Both the position numbers and the translations under genes were made by a program. From assembly GCA_021802985.1 (NCBI GenBank), contig JAJZQW010000021.1:1-35746 (forward strand): DNA of 35,746 bases. The letters run 5' to 3'. The notes under the pieces were generated by a model, which was given only the letters and a program-made list of their open reading frames with translations, was not told where the DNA came from and did not search any database. Shown here piece after piece: positions 15,252 through 23,196 of this stretch (positions are counted from its first letter, which is position 1; the number at the start of each line of letters is the position of its first letter). This DNA is from Acidobacteriota bacterium (lineage in GTDB: Bacteria > Acidobacteriota > Holophagae > Holophagales > Holophagaceae).

Positions 15252-17045
15252 GTGGTTCCGTCTCATCGTGATCCGTCCCCCACGACTTCGACCCCTCCGT
15301 CCCCAAGGGATCTGGAGGCTCGGATCGACCAGCTGACCCGGGCCCTGGCCCGGCTGGAGGACCGGATCCATCGCCTGGAAGGCTATGGTGGAGCCCCCCT
15401 CACCACCGGCCTGATGCCTCCGGAAGCCATCCAACCCGCGGACCAGGCCCAGGAAGACGCGTCCAGCCTGGCGCCCATCCTAGGGATGGTCGGCCGGGTG
15501 TGTCTGATCCTCGGCGGCGCCTTCTTCATCCGCGCCCTCACCGATGCGGGGACGATTCCCCACGGGGCTGGTGTGGCCCTGGGGCTCGTCTACGCCTTCA
15601 CCTGGGCCCTCGTGGCCTGGCGCACGGCAGCCCCGCTCCACGCCACTTTCTACGCCCTGTCCTCCATCCTGATCACCTACCCCCTGCTGTGGGAATCCAC
15701 CACCACCTTCAGAACCCTCCAGCCCCCTGTGGCCGCGGCCCTCCTCTTGGTGGCGGCTGGCCTCCAGGTCGGGGTGGCCTGGACCCGCTCCCTGAAGGCC
15801 GTGGTCTGGATCGCCACCCTTGCGGCCCTCGGCACGGCCTTCGGCCTGATGGCCGCCACCCAAGCCATCGAATGCTTCTCGGCCCTCTTCCTTGCCTTCG
15901 GCGCAGGGTCCCTCTGGCTGACCTACGGCCGGAAGTGGCATGCGCTTCGGTGGCCCGCTGCCCTGGCGGCGGATCTCGCCGTCCTGGTGCTGACGGTCCT
16001 CGTCGCCTGGCCCGGGGGCCCGCCGGATGGCTATCGGGGCCTGTCGGTCAACCGCGCCATGGCCATGGCCCTGGCCCTGGTCGTGATCTACCTCGGCAGT
16101 TTCGCCACCCGGATGCTCCAGCGTCGCCGCACCCTGAACGCCTTCGAGGCGGTCCAGACGGGCCTGGTCCTGCTGGTGGGATTCGGGGGCGCCGTCCGGG
16201 TGGCCCTGGCCTCTGGCTCGGGCGCCGGACTGCTGGGCGGCGGGGTGCTGATCGCCGGCCTCGGTTGTGGCGGCGCGGCCTATCCCTTCGCCGAGGACCG
16301 CGAGGATCTCCGGGCGAATTTCAGCTTCTTCACCACCCTCGCGCTGGTGTTCCTCCTGCTGGGCGGCCCCATCGTGCTGCCGCGGGAGGTCTTCGCCCTC
16401 GTCGCTGGCCTTCTCGGATTGGCGGCCGCGGCCCTCGGACTTCGCCTCCGGCGGACCATCCTGCTCATCCATGGGACCGTGTTCCTCACCGCGGGAGCCC
16501 TGGCGTCCGGCTTCCTGGCCTGGGCCCTCGCGGCCTTCCTTGGTGCCATGGGAAAGCTGGTCCCACCCTCGATTCCCGCCATGGCCATCCTCGTGCTCCT
16601 GGTGGCGGCCCACACCCTCATGGTGGCGAAGCGGACTCCGGCCCCCCTCTCCTGGCGCTTCAGGCTGCCCTCCCTCCTCCTCGGCTCGCAGGCGGTGCTC
16701 GGTCTGGGCGCCCTGACGATCTGGGCCTGCGTCCGACTGGTCTCGTCGGGGGCCCCCGACCCTGGCCTTCTCGCCGCCTTCCGGACCGCGGTCCTCTCCG
16801 CCGCCGCCATCGGCCTTGCGGCCCTGGGCCGCCGTCTCCCCACCAGCGAACTCCGCTGGCTGGTCTACCCGCTGCTCGCCCTCGCCGCCCTGAAGTTCCT
16901 CCTCGAAGACCTGTCCGTGGGACGCCCCCTGACGCTGTTCCCCACCTTCATGGTCTACGGTGCGGCCCTCATCCTTGCTCCGCGATTCATGAAGACGCTG
17001 CAGACCGCGGAAGAGGACGGGCCCACGCTTGGGCAGGGAACCTGA
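15252..17045 (+). CDS. Large polytopic membrane protein, DUF2339-like
   Basis: This is a ~597-residue integral membrane protein. After an N-terminal coiled coil (ARIDQLTRALARLEDRIHRLEG, about residues 20-41) and a Pro-rich linker, about 18 hydrophobic segments follow one another with very short loops. The layout (N-terminal coiled coil, many short helices, EDLSVGRPLTLF-like C-terminal segment) resembles DUF2339 proteins, which have no known function. The start is uncertain: the frame is open from TTG 15150, and I prefer GTG 15252 because GGAAGG lies eight bases upstream; there is no early ATG. It precedes the cytochrome/NrfD module by about 180 bases, so a link to that module or to the flanking ClC genes is possible but unproven. 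Confidence 0.75.
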   Translation: MVPSHRDPSPTTSTPPSPRDLEARIDQLTRALARLEDRIHRLEGYGGAPLTTGLMPPEAIQPADQAQEDASSLAPILGMVGRVCLILGGAFFIRALTDAGTIPHGAGVALGLVYAFTWALVAWRTAAPLHATFYALSSILITYPLLWESTTTFRTLQPPVAAALLLVAAGLQVGVAWTRSLKAVVWIATLAALGTAFGLMAATQAIECFSALFLAFGAGSLWLTYGRKWHALRWPAALAADLAVLVLTVLVAWPGGPPDGYRGLSVNRAMAMALALVVIYLGSFATRMLQRRRTLNAFEAVQTGLVLLVGFGGAVRVALASGSGAGLLGGGVLIAGLGCGGAAYPFAEDREDLRANFSFFTTLALVFLLLGGPIVLPREVFALVAGLLGLAAAALGLRLRRTILLIHGTVFLTAGALASGFLAWALAAFLGAMGKLVPPSIPAMAILVLLVAAHTLMVAKRTPAPLSWRFRLPSLLLGSQAVLGLGALTIWACVRLVSSGAPDPGLLAAFRTAVLSAAAIGLAALGRRLPTSELRWLVYPLLALAALKFLLEDLSVGRPLTLFPTFMVYGAALILAPRFMKTLQTAEEDGPTLGQGT

Positions 17046-17153
17046 GGGACTGGGACCCGTCCATCAGTTGTGACCAAGGTCCGCCCTTCTCCCCTGGCCC
17101 TCGGGTTCTGAGGTAGCCATATTGGGAAGCACAGCACATCAAAGCACCCTGAC

Positions 17154-17165
17154 ATCTTCAAAGAT
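17154..17165. promoter_or_regulatory. Palindrome upstream of the cytochrome module (candidate regulator site)
   Basis: ATCTTCAAAGAT is a perfect 5-2-5 inverted repeat 62 bases before the cytochrome start, in the 182-base gap after the membrane-protein gene. The gap shows no clear terminator. The site lies where an activator or repressor of the respiratory module could bind; it is not an FNR-type TTGAT-N4-ATCAA box. Confidence 0.35.
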
Positions 17166-17227
17166 ATTTCACGGCCCGCAGGATGACTCCGGCCACCCTG
17201 CATGGCTCCCTTTTCGAAGGAGACACC

Positions 17228-17797
17228 GTGTCGCCGCTCACCACCCGATCCCGCTCTCTGGCCTGGGGTCTCAGTCTCCTGCTGGCCCTCGCCCCCGCGG
17301 CGCTCCGGGCCCAGGCCCCCCCTCCACCGAGTGCGGACGGGTCCACGCCGGAAGGGATCCAGGTCCCCAAGCCCCCCTTCAGCGAGGGGATCTTCCCCTG
17401 TACCAACTGCCATGACGGCAAGACCGTGAAACTCAACACCCAGCGCCGGCAGCTCAAGGACATGCATGAGGACATCGTCCTGAAGCACGGGCCCGCGAGC
17501 CGCTGGTGCCTGGACTGCCACGATGCCAAGGACCGGGACAAACTCCACCTGGTCAGTGGGGAGAAGATCGATTTCACCGTGTCCTACCGGCTCTGCGGCC
17601 AGTGCCACGGGGACAAGTACCGCGACTGGCGGGTCGGGGTCCATGGCAAGCGGACCGGGTATTGGAACGGCCAGAAGCAGTACCTGCTTTGCGTGAATTG
17701 CCACAACCCGCATTCACCCCACTTCCGGCCCCTGAAACCCCTGCCTCCACCCACCCCGCCCCAGCTGATCCAGGGCACGAAAGGGGGTTCCCGATGA
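17228..17797 (+). CDS. Periplasmic tetrahaem c-type cytochrome
   Basis: This is a 189-residue exported protein. A Sec signal peptide covers residues 1-29 (LAWGLSLLLALAPAALRAQA). Four CXXCH haem-attachment motifs lie at 58-62, 94-98, 123-127 and 155-159. Additional histidines (His80, 87, 107, 139, 162, 165) can supply distal ligands, so bis-His haems are likely. The size and position fit the cytochrome partner of NrfC/NrfD- or DsrJOP-type complexes that move electrons between menaquinol and the periplasm. The GTG at 17228 was chosen because AAGGAG lies five bases upstream and the signal peptide then begins correctly. The stop overlaps the next gene's start (ATGA, 17794-17797). Confidence 0.92.
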   Translation: MSPLTTRSRSLAWGLSLLLALAPAALRAQAPPPPSADGSTPEGIQVPKPPFSEGIFPCTNCHDGKTVKLNTQRRQLKDMHEDIVLKHGPASRWCLDCHDAKDRDKLHLVSGEKIDFTVSYRLCGQCHGDKYRDWRVGVHGKRTGYWNGQKQYLLCVNCHNPHSPHFRPLKPLPPPTPPQLIQGTKGGSR

Positions 17798-18723
17798 CCG
17801 ACGAACTGAACCCCCGGGGGCCACACGAACCCTGTGACTGCGAAGGAGAGGGCTCTCGTCGGCTCTTCCTCGGCACGGCCGTCGCGGCCGTCGCAGGTGC
17901 GCTTACTGGCTGCGGCAAGATCAGTCGGGAGGAATTCCTCCAGCACAACTTCAGGGAACTCTCCAAGGACGAGGTCAACAGCGTCATCGCCCGCCTGGAG
18001 CAGGAATACCGGGAGAAGTACGGCAAGGAAGTCCATGTGGGCAACGAGCCGCCCCTGCCCGGCGTGATCTTCGGGTACGCGCTGGATCTCAGCCGCTGCG
18101 TGGGCTGCCGCCGCTGCGTGTATGCCTGCGTGAAGGAGAACAACCAGTCCCGCGATCCGCAGATCCAATGGATCCGCGTCCTCCAGATGGACAAGGAGGA
18201 TGGCGTCGACCTCCAGCATGCGAACCAGTACTACAACCCCGAAGAGGTGCCCGAGGAGGGTCACTTCTACATGCCGGTCCAGTGCCAGCAGTGCTCCAAC
18301 CCTCCCTGCGTCAAGGTGTGTCCTGTGGGCGCCACCTGGCGCGAGAAGGACGGCATCGTGGTGGTGGACTACAACTGGTGCATCGGCTGCCGGTACTGCA
18401 TGGCAGCCTGCCCGTACGGGGCCCGGCACTTCAATTGGGGTGAGCCGCATGTGCCGTCCGCGGACGTGAATCCCGAGACCCACTACCTGGGCAACCGGCC
18501 GCGTCCCAAGGGCGTCGTGGAGAAGTGCACCTTCTGCATCCAGCGGACCCGCAAGGGACGCTATCCCGCCTGCGTGGAGATCTGCCCCACAGGCTCCCGC
18601 AAGTTCGGGAACCTCCTGGATCCGAAGAGCGAGATCCGCTACATCCTTGAGAACAAGCGGGTCTTCAAGTTCAAGGAAGATCTGAACACCAAACCCAATT
18701 TCTTCTACTTCTACGGGGTCTGA
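17794..18723 (+). CDS. Tat-type lipoprotein ferredoxin with four [4Fe-4S] clusters (NrfC/DsrO/HmcB-like)
   Basis: This is a 309-residue electron-transfer protein. SRRLFLGT (residues 21-28) is a twin-arginine signal, and LTGC at 37-40 forms a lipobox, so it is probably exported folded and lipid-anchored. Sixteen cysteines make four ferredoxin sites: C102-C105-C108-C112, C164-C167-C172-C176, C196-C199-C202-C206 and C245-C248-C260-C264. This is the pattern of the iron-sulfur subunit in Nrf, Psr, Dsr and Hmc complexes, which wires a membrane quinol subunit to periplasmic haems or a catalytic subunit. It sits between the tetrahaem cytochrome (4-base overlap) and NrfD (4-base gap), so the three form one operon. 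Confidence 0.93.
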   Translation: MTDELNPRGPHEPCDCEGEGSRRLFLGTAVAAVAGALTGCGKISREEFLQHNFRELSKDEVNSVIARLEQEYREKYGKEVHVGNEPPLPGVIFGYALDLSRCVGCRRCVYACVKENNQSRDPQIQWIRVLQMDKEDGVDLQHANQYYNPEEVPEEGHFYMPVQCQQCSNPPCVKVCPVGATWREKDGIVVVDYNWCIGCRYCMAACPYGARHFNWGEPHVPSADVNPETHYLGNRPRPKGVVEKCTFCIQRTRKGRYPACVEICPTGSRKFGNLLDPKSEIRYILENKRVFKFKEDLNTKPNFFYFYGV

Positions 18724-18727
18724 GGCC

Positions 18728-19996
18728 ATGGCTACCCTGCGCACCTTCGGACGCTTCCTCCTCGATACCCTCCGGATCCTGGTGAGGGGCAACCGCACCT
18801 ACTTCATCTGGGTGGGTTTCCTCCTGGCCCTCATCGCCCTCGGCGCCTGGGCCTACATCGGGCAGTTGCACCAGGGGCTGATCGCCACCCACATGCGCGA
18901 CCAGGTCTCCTGGGGCTTCTACATCGGCAACTTCACCTTCCTGGTGGGCGTGGCCGCGGCCTCAATCATGCTGGTCATCCCGGCCTACATCTACGACTGG
19001 GAGCCCATCAAGGAGATCACCATCCTGGGCGAGATGCTGGCCATCAGCGCCCTGATCATGTGCCTCGGGTTCGTGATGGTGGACATCGGCCGTCCCGATC
19101 GCTTCTGGCACATCATGCCTTTCGTGGGCCGGCTGAACTGGCCCCATTCCCTGCTGGCCTGGGACGTGCTGGTGCTCAACACCTACCTGCTCCTGAACTG
19201 CTTCGTGGTGACCTACCTGCTGTACTGCGCCTACACCGAGAAGCACTACGTGAAGAACCTGGTGCTGCCACTCGTTCTGCTGTCCATCCCTGTGGCCGTG
19301 AGCATCCACACCGTGACGGCCTACCTCTACAACGGTTTGGCGGCCCGGCCCTTCTGGAATTCCGCCATCCTCGCCCCCAAGTTCCTGGCCTCGGCCTTTT
19401 GCTCTGGCCCCGCCATTCTGCTTATCCTGCTCCAGATCCTGCGGAAGACGACCAAGCTCCGCATCACCGACGCAGCCATCTTCAAGGTCGCCGAGTTGAT
19501 GGCCTACACCATGGGCTTCAACCTCTTCCTCACGGCGGCGGAAGCCTTCAAGGAGTTCTACTCCAACACCGAGCACGTGGTGTACAGCCAGTACCTCTAC
19601 TTCGGGCTCAAGGGGCACAACACCCTCGTCCCCTTCGCCTGGGCGTCGGTCCTTTGCGGACTCGCCGCTTTCCTGCTCTTCCTCGTCCCCCGGACGCGGA
19701 CGAACTGGATCACCCTGAACATCGGATGCGTGCTGATCTACAGCAGCGTCTACATCGAGAAGGGCATGGGGCTCATCATCCCCGGGCTCACGCCGGACAC
19801 CCTGGGCGAGATCTACGTGTACCGCCCATCGGTCACGGAAGTCCTCGTCGCCGCGGGCATCTTCGCCATCGGCTTCCTGGTCTTCACCCTCCTGCTGAAG
19901 GCCGCGGTGCCCATGATGCTGGGCGAGTTCACCCACCGGAAGAACGGGGGCGCCTCGGACCATCCCGAGGCACCCATCCCCATCACCACCCACTAG
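18728..19996 (+). CDS. NrfD/PsrC/DsrP-family quinol-interacting membrane subunit
   Basis: This is a 422-residue inner-membrane protein with about ten transmembrane helices. It begins with a cytoplasmic helix, then repeats long hydrophobic spans (WGFYIGNFTFLVGVAAASIM, EMLAISALIMCLGFVMVDIG, and so on). The IGRPDRFWHIM segment after helix 3 and the SLLAWDVLVLN segment are hallmarks of the DsrP/NrfD group. These proteins bind menaquinol or menaquinone and hand electrons to or from the iron-sulfur subunit without haem. TGAGG precedes the ATG. It forms a three-gene module with the two upstream electron carriers. No molybdopterin, DsrK-like or nitrite-reductase catalytic subunit is present, so the terminal partner is unknown. 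Confidence 0.93.
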   Translation: MATLRTFGRFLLDTLRILVRGNRTYFIWVGFLLALIALGAWAYIGQLHQGLIATHMRDQVSWGFYIGNFTFLVGVAAASIMLVIPAYIYDWEPIKEITILGEMLAISALIMCLGFVMVDIGRPDRFWHIMPFVGRLNWPHSLLAWDVLVLNTYLLLNCFVVTYLLYCAYTEKHYVKNLVLPLVLLSIPVAVSIHTVTAYLYNGLAARPFWNSAILAPKFLASAFCSGPAILLILLQILRKTTKLRITDAAIFKVAELMAYTMGFNLFLTAAEAFKEFYSNTEHVVYSQYLYFGLKGHNTLVPFAWASVLCGLAAFLLFLVPRTRTNWITLNIGCVLIYSSVYIEKGMGLIIPGLTPDTLGEIYVYRPSVTEVLVAAGIFAIGFLVFTLLLKAAVPMMLGEFTHRKNGGASDHPEAPIPITTH

Positions 19997-20049
19997 GGCC
20001 GTTGCCGTAGACTCATTCGGAGACGCACCCCGCGCGGATCCGGAGCCCG

Positions 20050-21321
20050 ATGGCAACCCTTCCCGACGATCTCCTTCCCAATCGGTTCAAGCAACTGCGC
20101 CTCCTGGCCCACAGCCGGCGGCTGGTGTTCGTCGTGATGCCCCTGGGGGCGCTCATCGGGCTGCTCGTCACCGGGGCCCTGCTCGGCATGCAGCGTCTCG
20201 AACCCCTGATCTCCACCTGGGGCGGTCGTACCCACCTGGCCATCCTGCTCCCCGCAACAGGGCTTTTTCTCACCACCCTCTGGCTGTCCCTCTCGGGCAT
20301 CGGCGAGGTCTCCCTTTTCAAGGACCTGGACCTGGCCCACGTCGCCCCCCACACCGCCTTCCCCTTCCGCAGGTCCATGGGCAAGGTCCTGGCCTGCGTG
20401 CTGACCATCGGCTTCGGCGGCAGCGCCGGCATCGAGGGCCCCGGGAAATGGCTGGGCGCGGCCCTCGGGCTGCAATACCACAGGATCTCGCGCTGGATGG
20501 GCCGGCACGTATCCCCCTTCCGGCGGCTCCACGCGAACCCGCTGGTCATGGTGGAGGCCGGCGCCGCCTCGGCCCTATCCGCCGTCTTCCGTGCGCCACT
20601 TTCCGGGGCACTGATGGCCGCCGAGCACCACGGGCAGGTCACGCCGGAGGCGCTTATCCCCTGCGTGGTGGCCTCCGCCACGGGCTACGTGGTCTTCTCC
20701 AGCATCATGGGGACCTCCCCGCTGTTCCCCCAGGCGCGGCCCTACCATCTCCACGCCTGGGAACTGGCCTGGGCCTTCCTGCTGGGCCTCGCCATCGGCG
20801 CGGGAGCCAACGCCTACTTCTGGGTGCGACGGGCCTTCGGCAGCCTCTTCGGGCGGATCCCCCTGCTCTGGCGGGGCCTGGCCGGCGGCGTGGGCCTGAC
20901 GATCCTCCTCCTGCCCGCGCACTTCTTCTGGGGCGGGCTGCCCGTCACCGAGTCCGGCGGTCTCGACCTGGTCCAGAAGCTGCTCACGGGTGGCACCCTG
21001 CCCGCCCAGGCCGTGATGTTCCTCGCCCTGAAGCTCCTGGCCACCGCCGTGACCTTCGCGGCGGGCGGCGTCGGGGGGCTGTGGCTGCCCTCCTTCACCA
21101 TGGGCGCGGCCATCGGCGCGGCCTTCGATGCGGTGCTGGGCCTGGGCCAGCCTGGCTACATGACCCTGGTGGGCGCCGCGGCCTTCGCCGGCGCCACCCA
21201 CGAGTCCCTGCTCATCCCAGTGGTATTCCTAGCCGAGACCACCGGCCAGGTGGCCCTGGTGGTGCCGGCGCTGGTGGGCTCCACCGTGGCCTACCTCATG
21301 GTGCGCGAAACGGCCCCCTGA
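20050..21321 (+). CDS. Divergent ClC-family chloride channel/transporter-like protein (copy 2)
   Basis: This is a 423-residue polytopic membrane protein, clearly paralogous to the one at 12310-13587. Both share EVSLF(K/E)DLDLA in place of GSGIP, GIEGP with the gating glutamate, FRAPLSGAL(M/F)AAEH with His at the Glu203 position, and GGVGG(L/M)WL(P/C) near the selectivity filter. Copy 2 keeps a proline in that last motif (GGLWLP), and copy 1 has cysteine. Both end soon after FLAETTGQ, lacking the Tyr445 region and any CBS domains. The ATG at 20050 has GGAG five bases upstream. It follows nrfD by 53 bases and may belong to that operon. It may move chloride or another anion to balance charge during respiration; this is inference. 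Confidence 0.86.
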   Translation: MATLPDDLLPNRFKQLRLLAHSRRLVFVVMPLGALIGLLVTGALLGMQRLEPLISTWGGRTHLAILLPATGLFLTTLWLSLSGIGEVSLFKDLDLAHVAPHTAFPFRRSMGKVLACVLTIGFGGSAGIEGPGKWLGAALGLQYHRISRWMGRHVSPFRRLHANPLVMVEAGAASALSAVFRAPLSGALMAAEHHGQVTPEALIPCVVASATGYVVFSSIMGTSPLFPQARPYHLHAWELAWAFLLGLAIGAGANAYFWVRRAFGSLFGRIPLLWRGLAGGVGLTILLLPAHFFWGGLPVTESGGLDLVQKLLTGGTLPAQAVMFLALKLLATAVTFAAGGVGGLWLPSFTMGAAIGAAFDAVLGLGQPGYMTLVGAAAFAGATHESLLIPVVFLAETTGQVALVVPALVGSTVAYLMVRETAP

Positions 21322-21356
21322 CCATCCCTCATACCGATTTACCTTCAGCCAGGAAG

Positions 21357-21546
21357 GATCCACCACGGAGCCACGGAGCATGGGCCCACGGAAGGCGCCG
21401 GGCGCGGATTCCCCTAAAAGGATCCGGGTCCGGCGCCTCCCGTGGCTTCCGGCGCAGCCGGAAGCGGCCTCCGGCCGGCCCATGCACGGAGGCGGCACGG
21501 AGGCCTCTGTGCCATCTCCGTGGGTTCAGTGCCTCCGTGGTGGATC
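21357..21546. repeat. 190-bp intergenic element with 14-bp terminal inverted repeats (MITE- or REP-like)
   Basis: The element starts with GATCCACCACGGAG (21357-21370) and ends with its exact reverse complement (21533-21546). CACGGAG units occur in tandem at both ends. Inside are a 14-of-16 matched hairpin (21394-21409 with 21422-21437) and a perfect 9-bp hairpin (21445-21453 with 21457-21465). No open frame of interest is contained. It lies between the convergent ClC and HD-GYP genes, ending 24 bases from the latter's stop. GATC at both outer edges could be a target duplication or part of the repeat. I see no second copy in this window. Confidence 0.7.
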
Positions 21547-21570
21547 TCTATCATTGACGGCGGACTGGTA

Positions 21571-22653
21571 TCAGATTCCCGGATCCTCGTCATGGGACTC
21601 ATCGGGATGGGCCTGGAGGATGGCCCGGAAGCGGTCCAGGTGCGTCAGGAAGAGGCTCACCAAGGCCGGGTCGAAGTGGAACCCGGTGTTCTTCCGGATC
21701 AGCCCGATCACCTGGTCCTCGGGCCAGGGTTCCTTGTAATACCGTCGGTTGCTGAGGGCGTCGTAGACATCCACGAGGGTGGTGATGCGGGCCTCGAGGG
21801 GGATCTGCCCGCCCTGAAGCCCCTTGGGATACCCGGTCCCGTCCCACTTTTCGTGGTGGCCGATGGAGATGCGCGCCCCCATCTGGATGAAGGGTACGGT
21901 GGAACCCTTGAGGATGGTGGCGCCCATGGTGGTGTGGCGCTTCATCACCACCCACTCCTCCTCCGTGAGGGCCCCGGGCTTCTGGAGGATGGCGTCGGGG
22001 ACGCCGATCTTGCCGATGTCATGCATGGGGGCCGCCGCCTGGATGGTCTCGACGCTGTCCTCGTCCCAACCCAGGAGTCGGGCCATCTCCGCGGCGAAGA
22101 GACCGATGCGGCGCACATGCATGCCCGTCTCGTTGTCCCGGTGCTCGCTGGCGGCGATGAGCCGGAAGGCGATCTCCTCCCGGGATTCGCGGATCTCCAG
22201 GGTCTGCTCGCGCACCTTCCGGGCCAGGAGCGCCTCCCGGTCCCGGAAGGCGATCTCCAGCATCCGCCGGCGCAGGGCCCCGTTCACCTGCACCAGGATC
22301 TCCCGGGGCTGGAAGGGCTTGAGGACGTAGCCGAAGGCACCTTCCTGCAAACATTCAATGGCGGTTTCGGCGTCCTCCATCGAACTGACCATCACCACGG
22401 AAATGTCAGGGATCCTCGGTTTCAGGGCCTTCACGAGATCCAGCCCCGAGGCCCCCGGCATCTGGATGTCGGAGAGCACCAGATCCGCGGGTTCCTCCTC
22501 CAGGGCGGCCATGGCCTGGGGCACGTCTTCGGCCTCCCGGCAGCGATAGCCCGCCTTCCCCAGGATGCGCTGAAGGGAGAACCGCACGATCGGCAGGTCG
22601 TCCACGATCAGGATGCTCGCCTGGTCCGGCACCACCTGGATCCTGTCGGGCAT
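21571..22653 (-). CDS. Response regulator with HD-GYP domain (RpfG-like cyclic-di-GMP phosphodiesterase)
   Basis: This is a 360-residue cytosolic signalling protein. The receiver domain (residues 12-125) has acidic pocket Asp18-Asp19, phospho-acceptor Asp62 (SDIQMPG) and the conserved Lys112 (LKPF). A coiled-coil linker (130-165) leads to an HD-GYP domain with His211-Asp212 in MHDIGKIGVPD, HHEKWDGTGYP at 266-276 and the LVDVYDALSNRRYYK motif. The intact HD and GYP motifs predict hydrolysis of cyclic di-GMP, controlled by phosphorylation. I chose ATG 22653 because AGGGGGG lies six bases upstream. No histidine kinase lies next to it, so the partner is elsewhere. It is preceded by two hairpins at 22696-22740. 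Confidence 0.94.
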   Translation of the reverse strand: MPDRIQVVPDQASILIVDDLPIVRFSLQRILGKAGYRCREAEDVPQAMAALEEEPADLVLSDIQMPGASGLDLVKALKPRIPDISVVMVSSMEDAETAIECLQEGAFGYVLKPFQPREILVQVNGALRRRMLEIAFRDREALLARKVREQTLEIRESREEIAFRLIAASEHRDNETGMHVRRIGLFAAEMARLLGWDEDSVETIQAAAPMHDIGKIGVPDAILQKPGALTEEEWVVMKRHTTMGATILKGSTVPFIQMGARISIGHHEKWDGTGYPKGLQGGQIPLEARITTLVDVYDALSNRRYYKEPWPEDQVIGLIRKNTGFHFDPALVSLFLTHLDRFRAILQAHPDESHDEDPGI

Positions 22654-22695
22654 CGCCACCCCCCTGCTTTCCTGAACGGACGATACCCCTCAGCC

Positions 22696-22740
22696 CTGGA
22701 ATCCTGGCTGATTCCAGTGCTTAAAAAATACGAAAAGCAC
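22696..22740 (-). other. Two adjacent hairpins between unknown gene and HD-GYP gene
   Basis: A perfect 8-bp hairpin with a 6-base loop (CTGGAATC/GATTCCAG, 22696-22717) abuts a 6-bp inverted repeat around an A/T-rich loop (GTGCTT/AAGCAC, 22717-22740). Neither is followed by a T-run on the transcribed strand, so this is not a standard terminator. The structure lies 43-87 bases upstream of the HD-GYP start and could shape its leader or mark an mRNA 3' end. Confidence 0.5.
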
Positions 22741-22749
22741 AAGAAATTC

Positions 22750-23196
22750 CTACCGGGCCCAGTCCAGGGAGTCGCGTTTCGCCTGGTAGTGGGCACCGAG
22801 GTCCAGCGCCAGGGCTCGTTCGCAAAGGTCCAGCGCCGAGTGGAAGTTCCCCAGCTCACTGTGGGCCTGGATGCCCCGTTCAAAACACGTCATCCCCGCC
22901 AGCATTCGCCGGTACTCGTGCGGAAAGGCCGCCTCCAGATCCGGCAGGTACCCCAGCACCAGCGCCACCGAGGCCACGCAATCCTCCCACTGACCGCCTT
23001 GGGCCTGGGCCTCGGCGGAGAGGTCGTAGGCCACGGCCTTGACCGCGTTCGGCAGGCTGGCCTGGCCCTCGAAGGTGCGGTTCAGGTACTTGAGGGCGGA
23101 TTCCGGCCCGTTGAAGGCGGCCTCCCGGTGCCCTGCGAGCAGGTTTTCCAGGGTGTCCTTCACGGACTTGCGGACGGGTTCCTGTCGCTTGGCCAC
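22750..23196 (-). CDS. Unknown 148-residue protein, TPR-like helices
   Basis: I do not recognise a family for this soluble, mostly helical protein. It has no signal peptide or metal motif. The C-terminal part (SELGNFHSALDLCERALALDLGAHYQAKRD) looks like one tetratricopeptide-type helix pair, and the middle carries a possible second pair. The start is GTG 23196, which shares one base with the guaA stop (TAGTG), so it is translationally coupled to guaA and is probably co-expressed with it. G/C-rich third positions support a real gene. No link to GMP synthesis is evident beyond position. Confidence 0.75.
   Translation of the reverse strand: MAKRQEPVRKSVKDTLENLLAGHREAAFNGPESALKYLNRTFEGQASLPNAVKAVAYDLSAEAQAQGGQWEDCVASVALVLGYLPDLEAAFPHEYRRMLAGMTCFERGIQAHSELGNFHSALDLCERALALDLGAHYQAKRDSLDWAR

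Noticed and set aside
15480-16613. Long minus-strand frame opposite the DUF2339-like membrane protein
   Set aside because: It is a low-complexity Gly/Glu/His/Gln-rich shadow frame, while the plus frame has clear membrane helices and G/C third positions.
21322-21570. CRISPR-like repeats suggested by the CACGGAG units
   Set aside because: The units are too short, are not evenly spaced and lie in opposite orientations at the two ends; no spacers of constant length are present.
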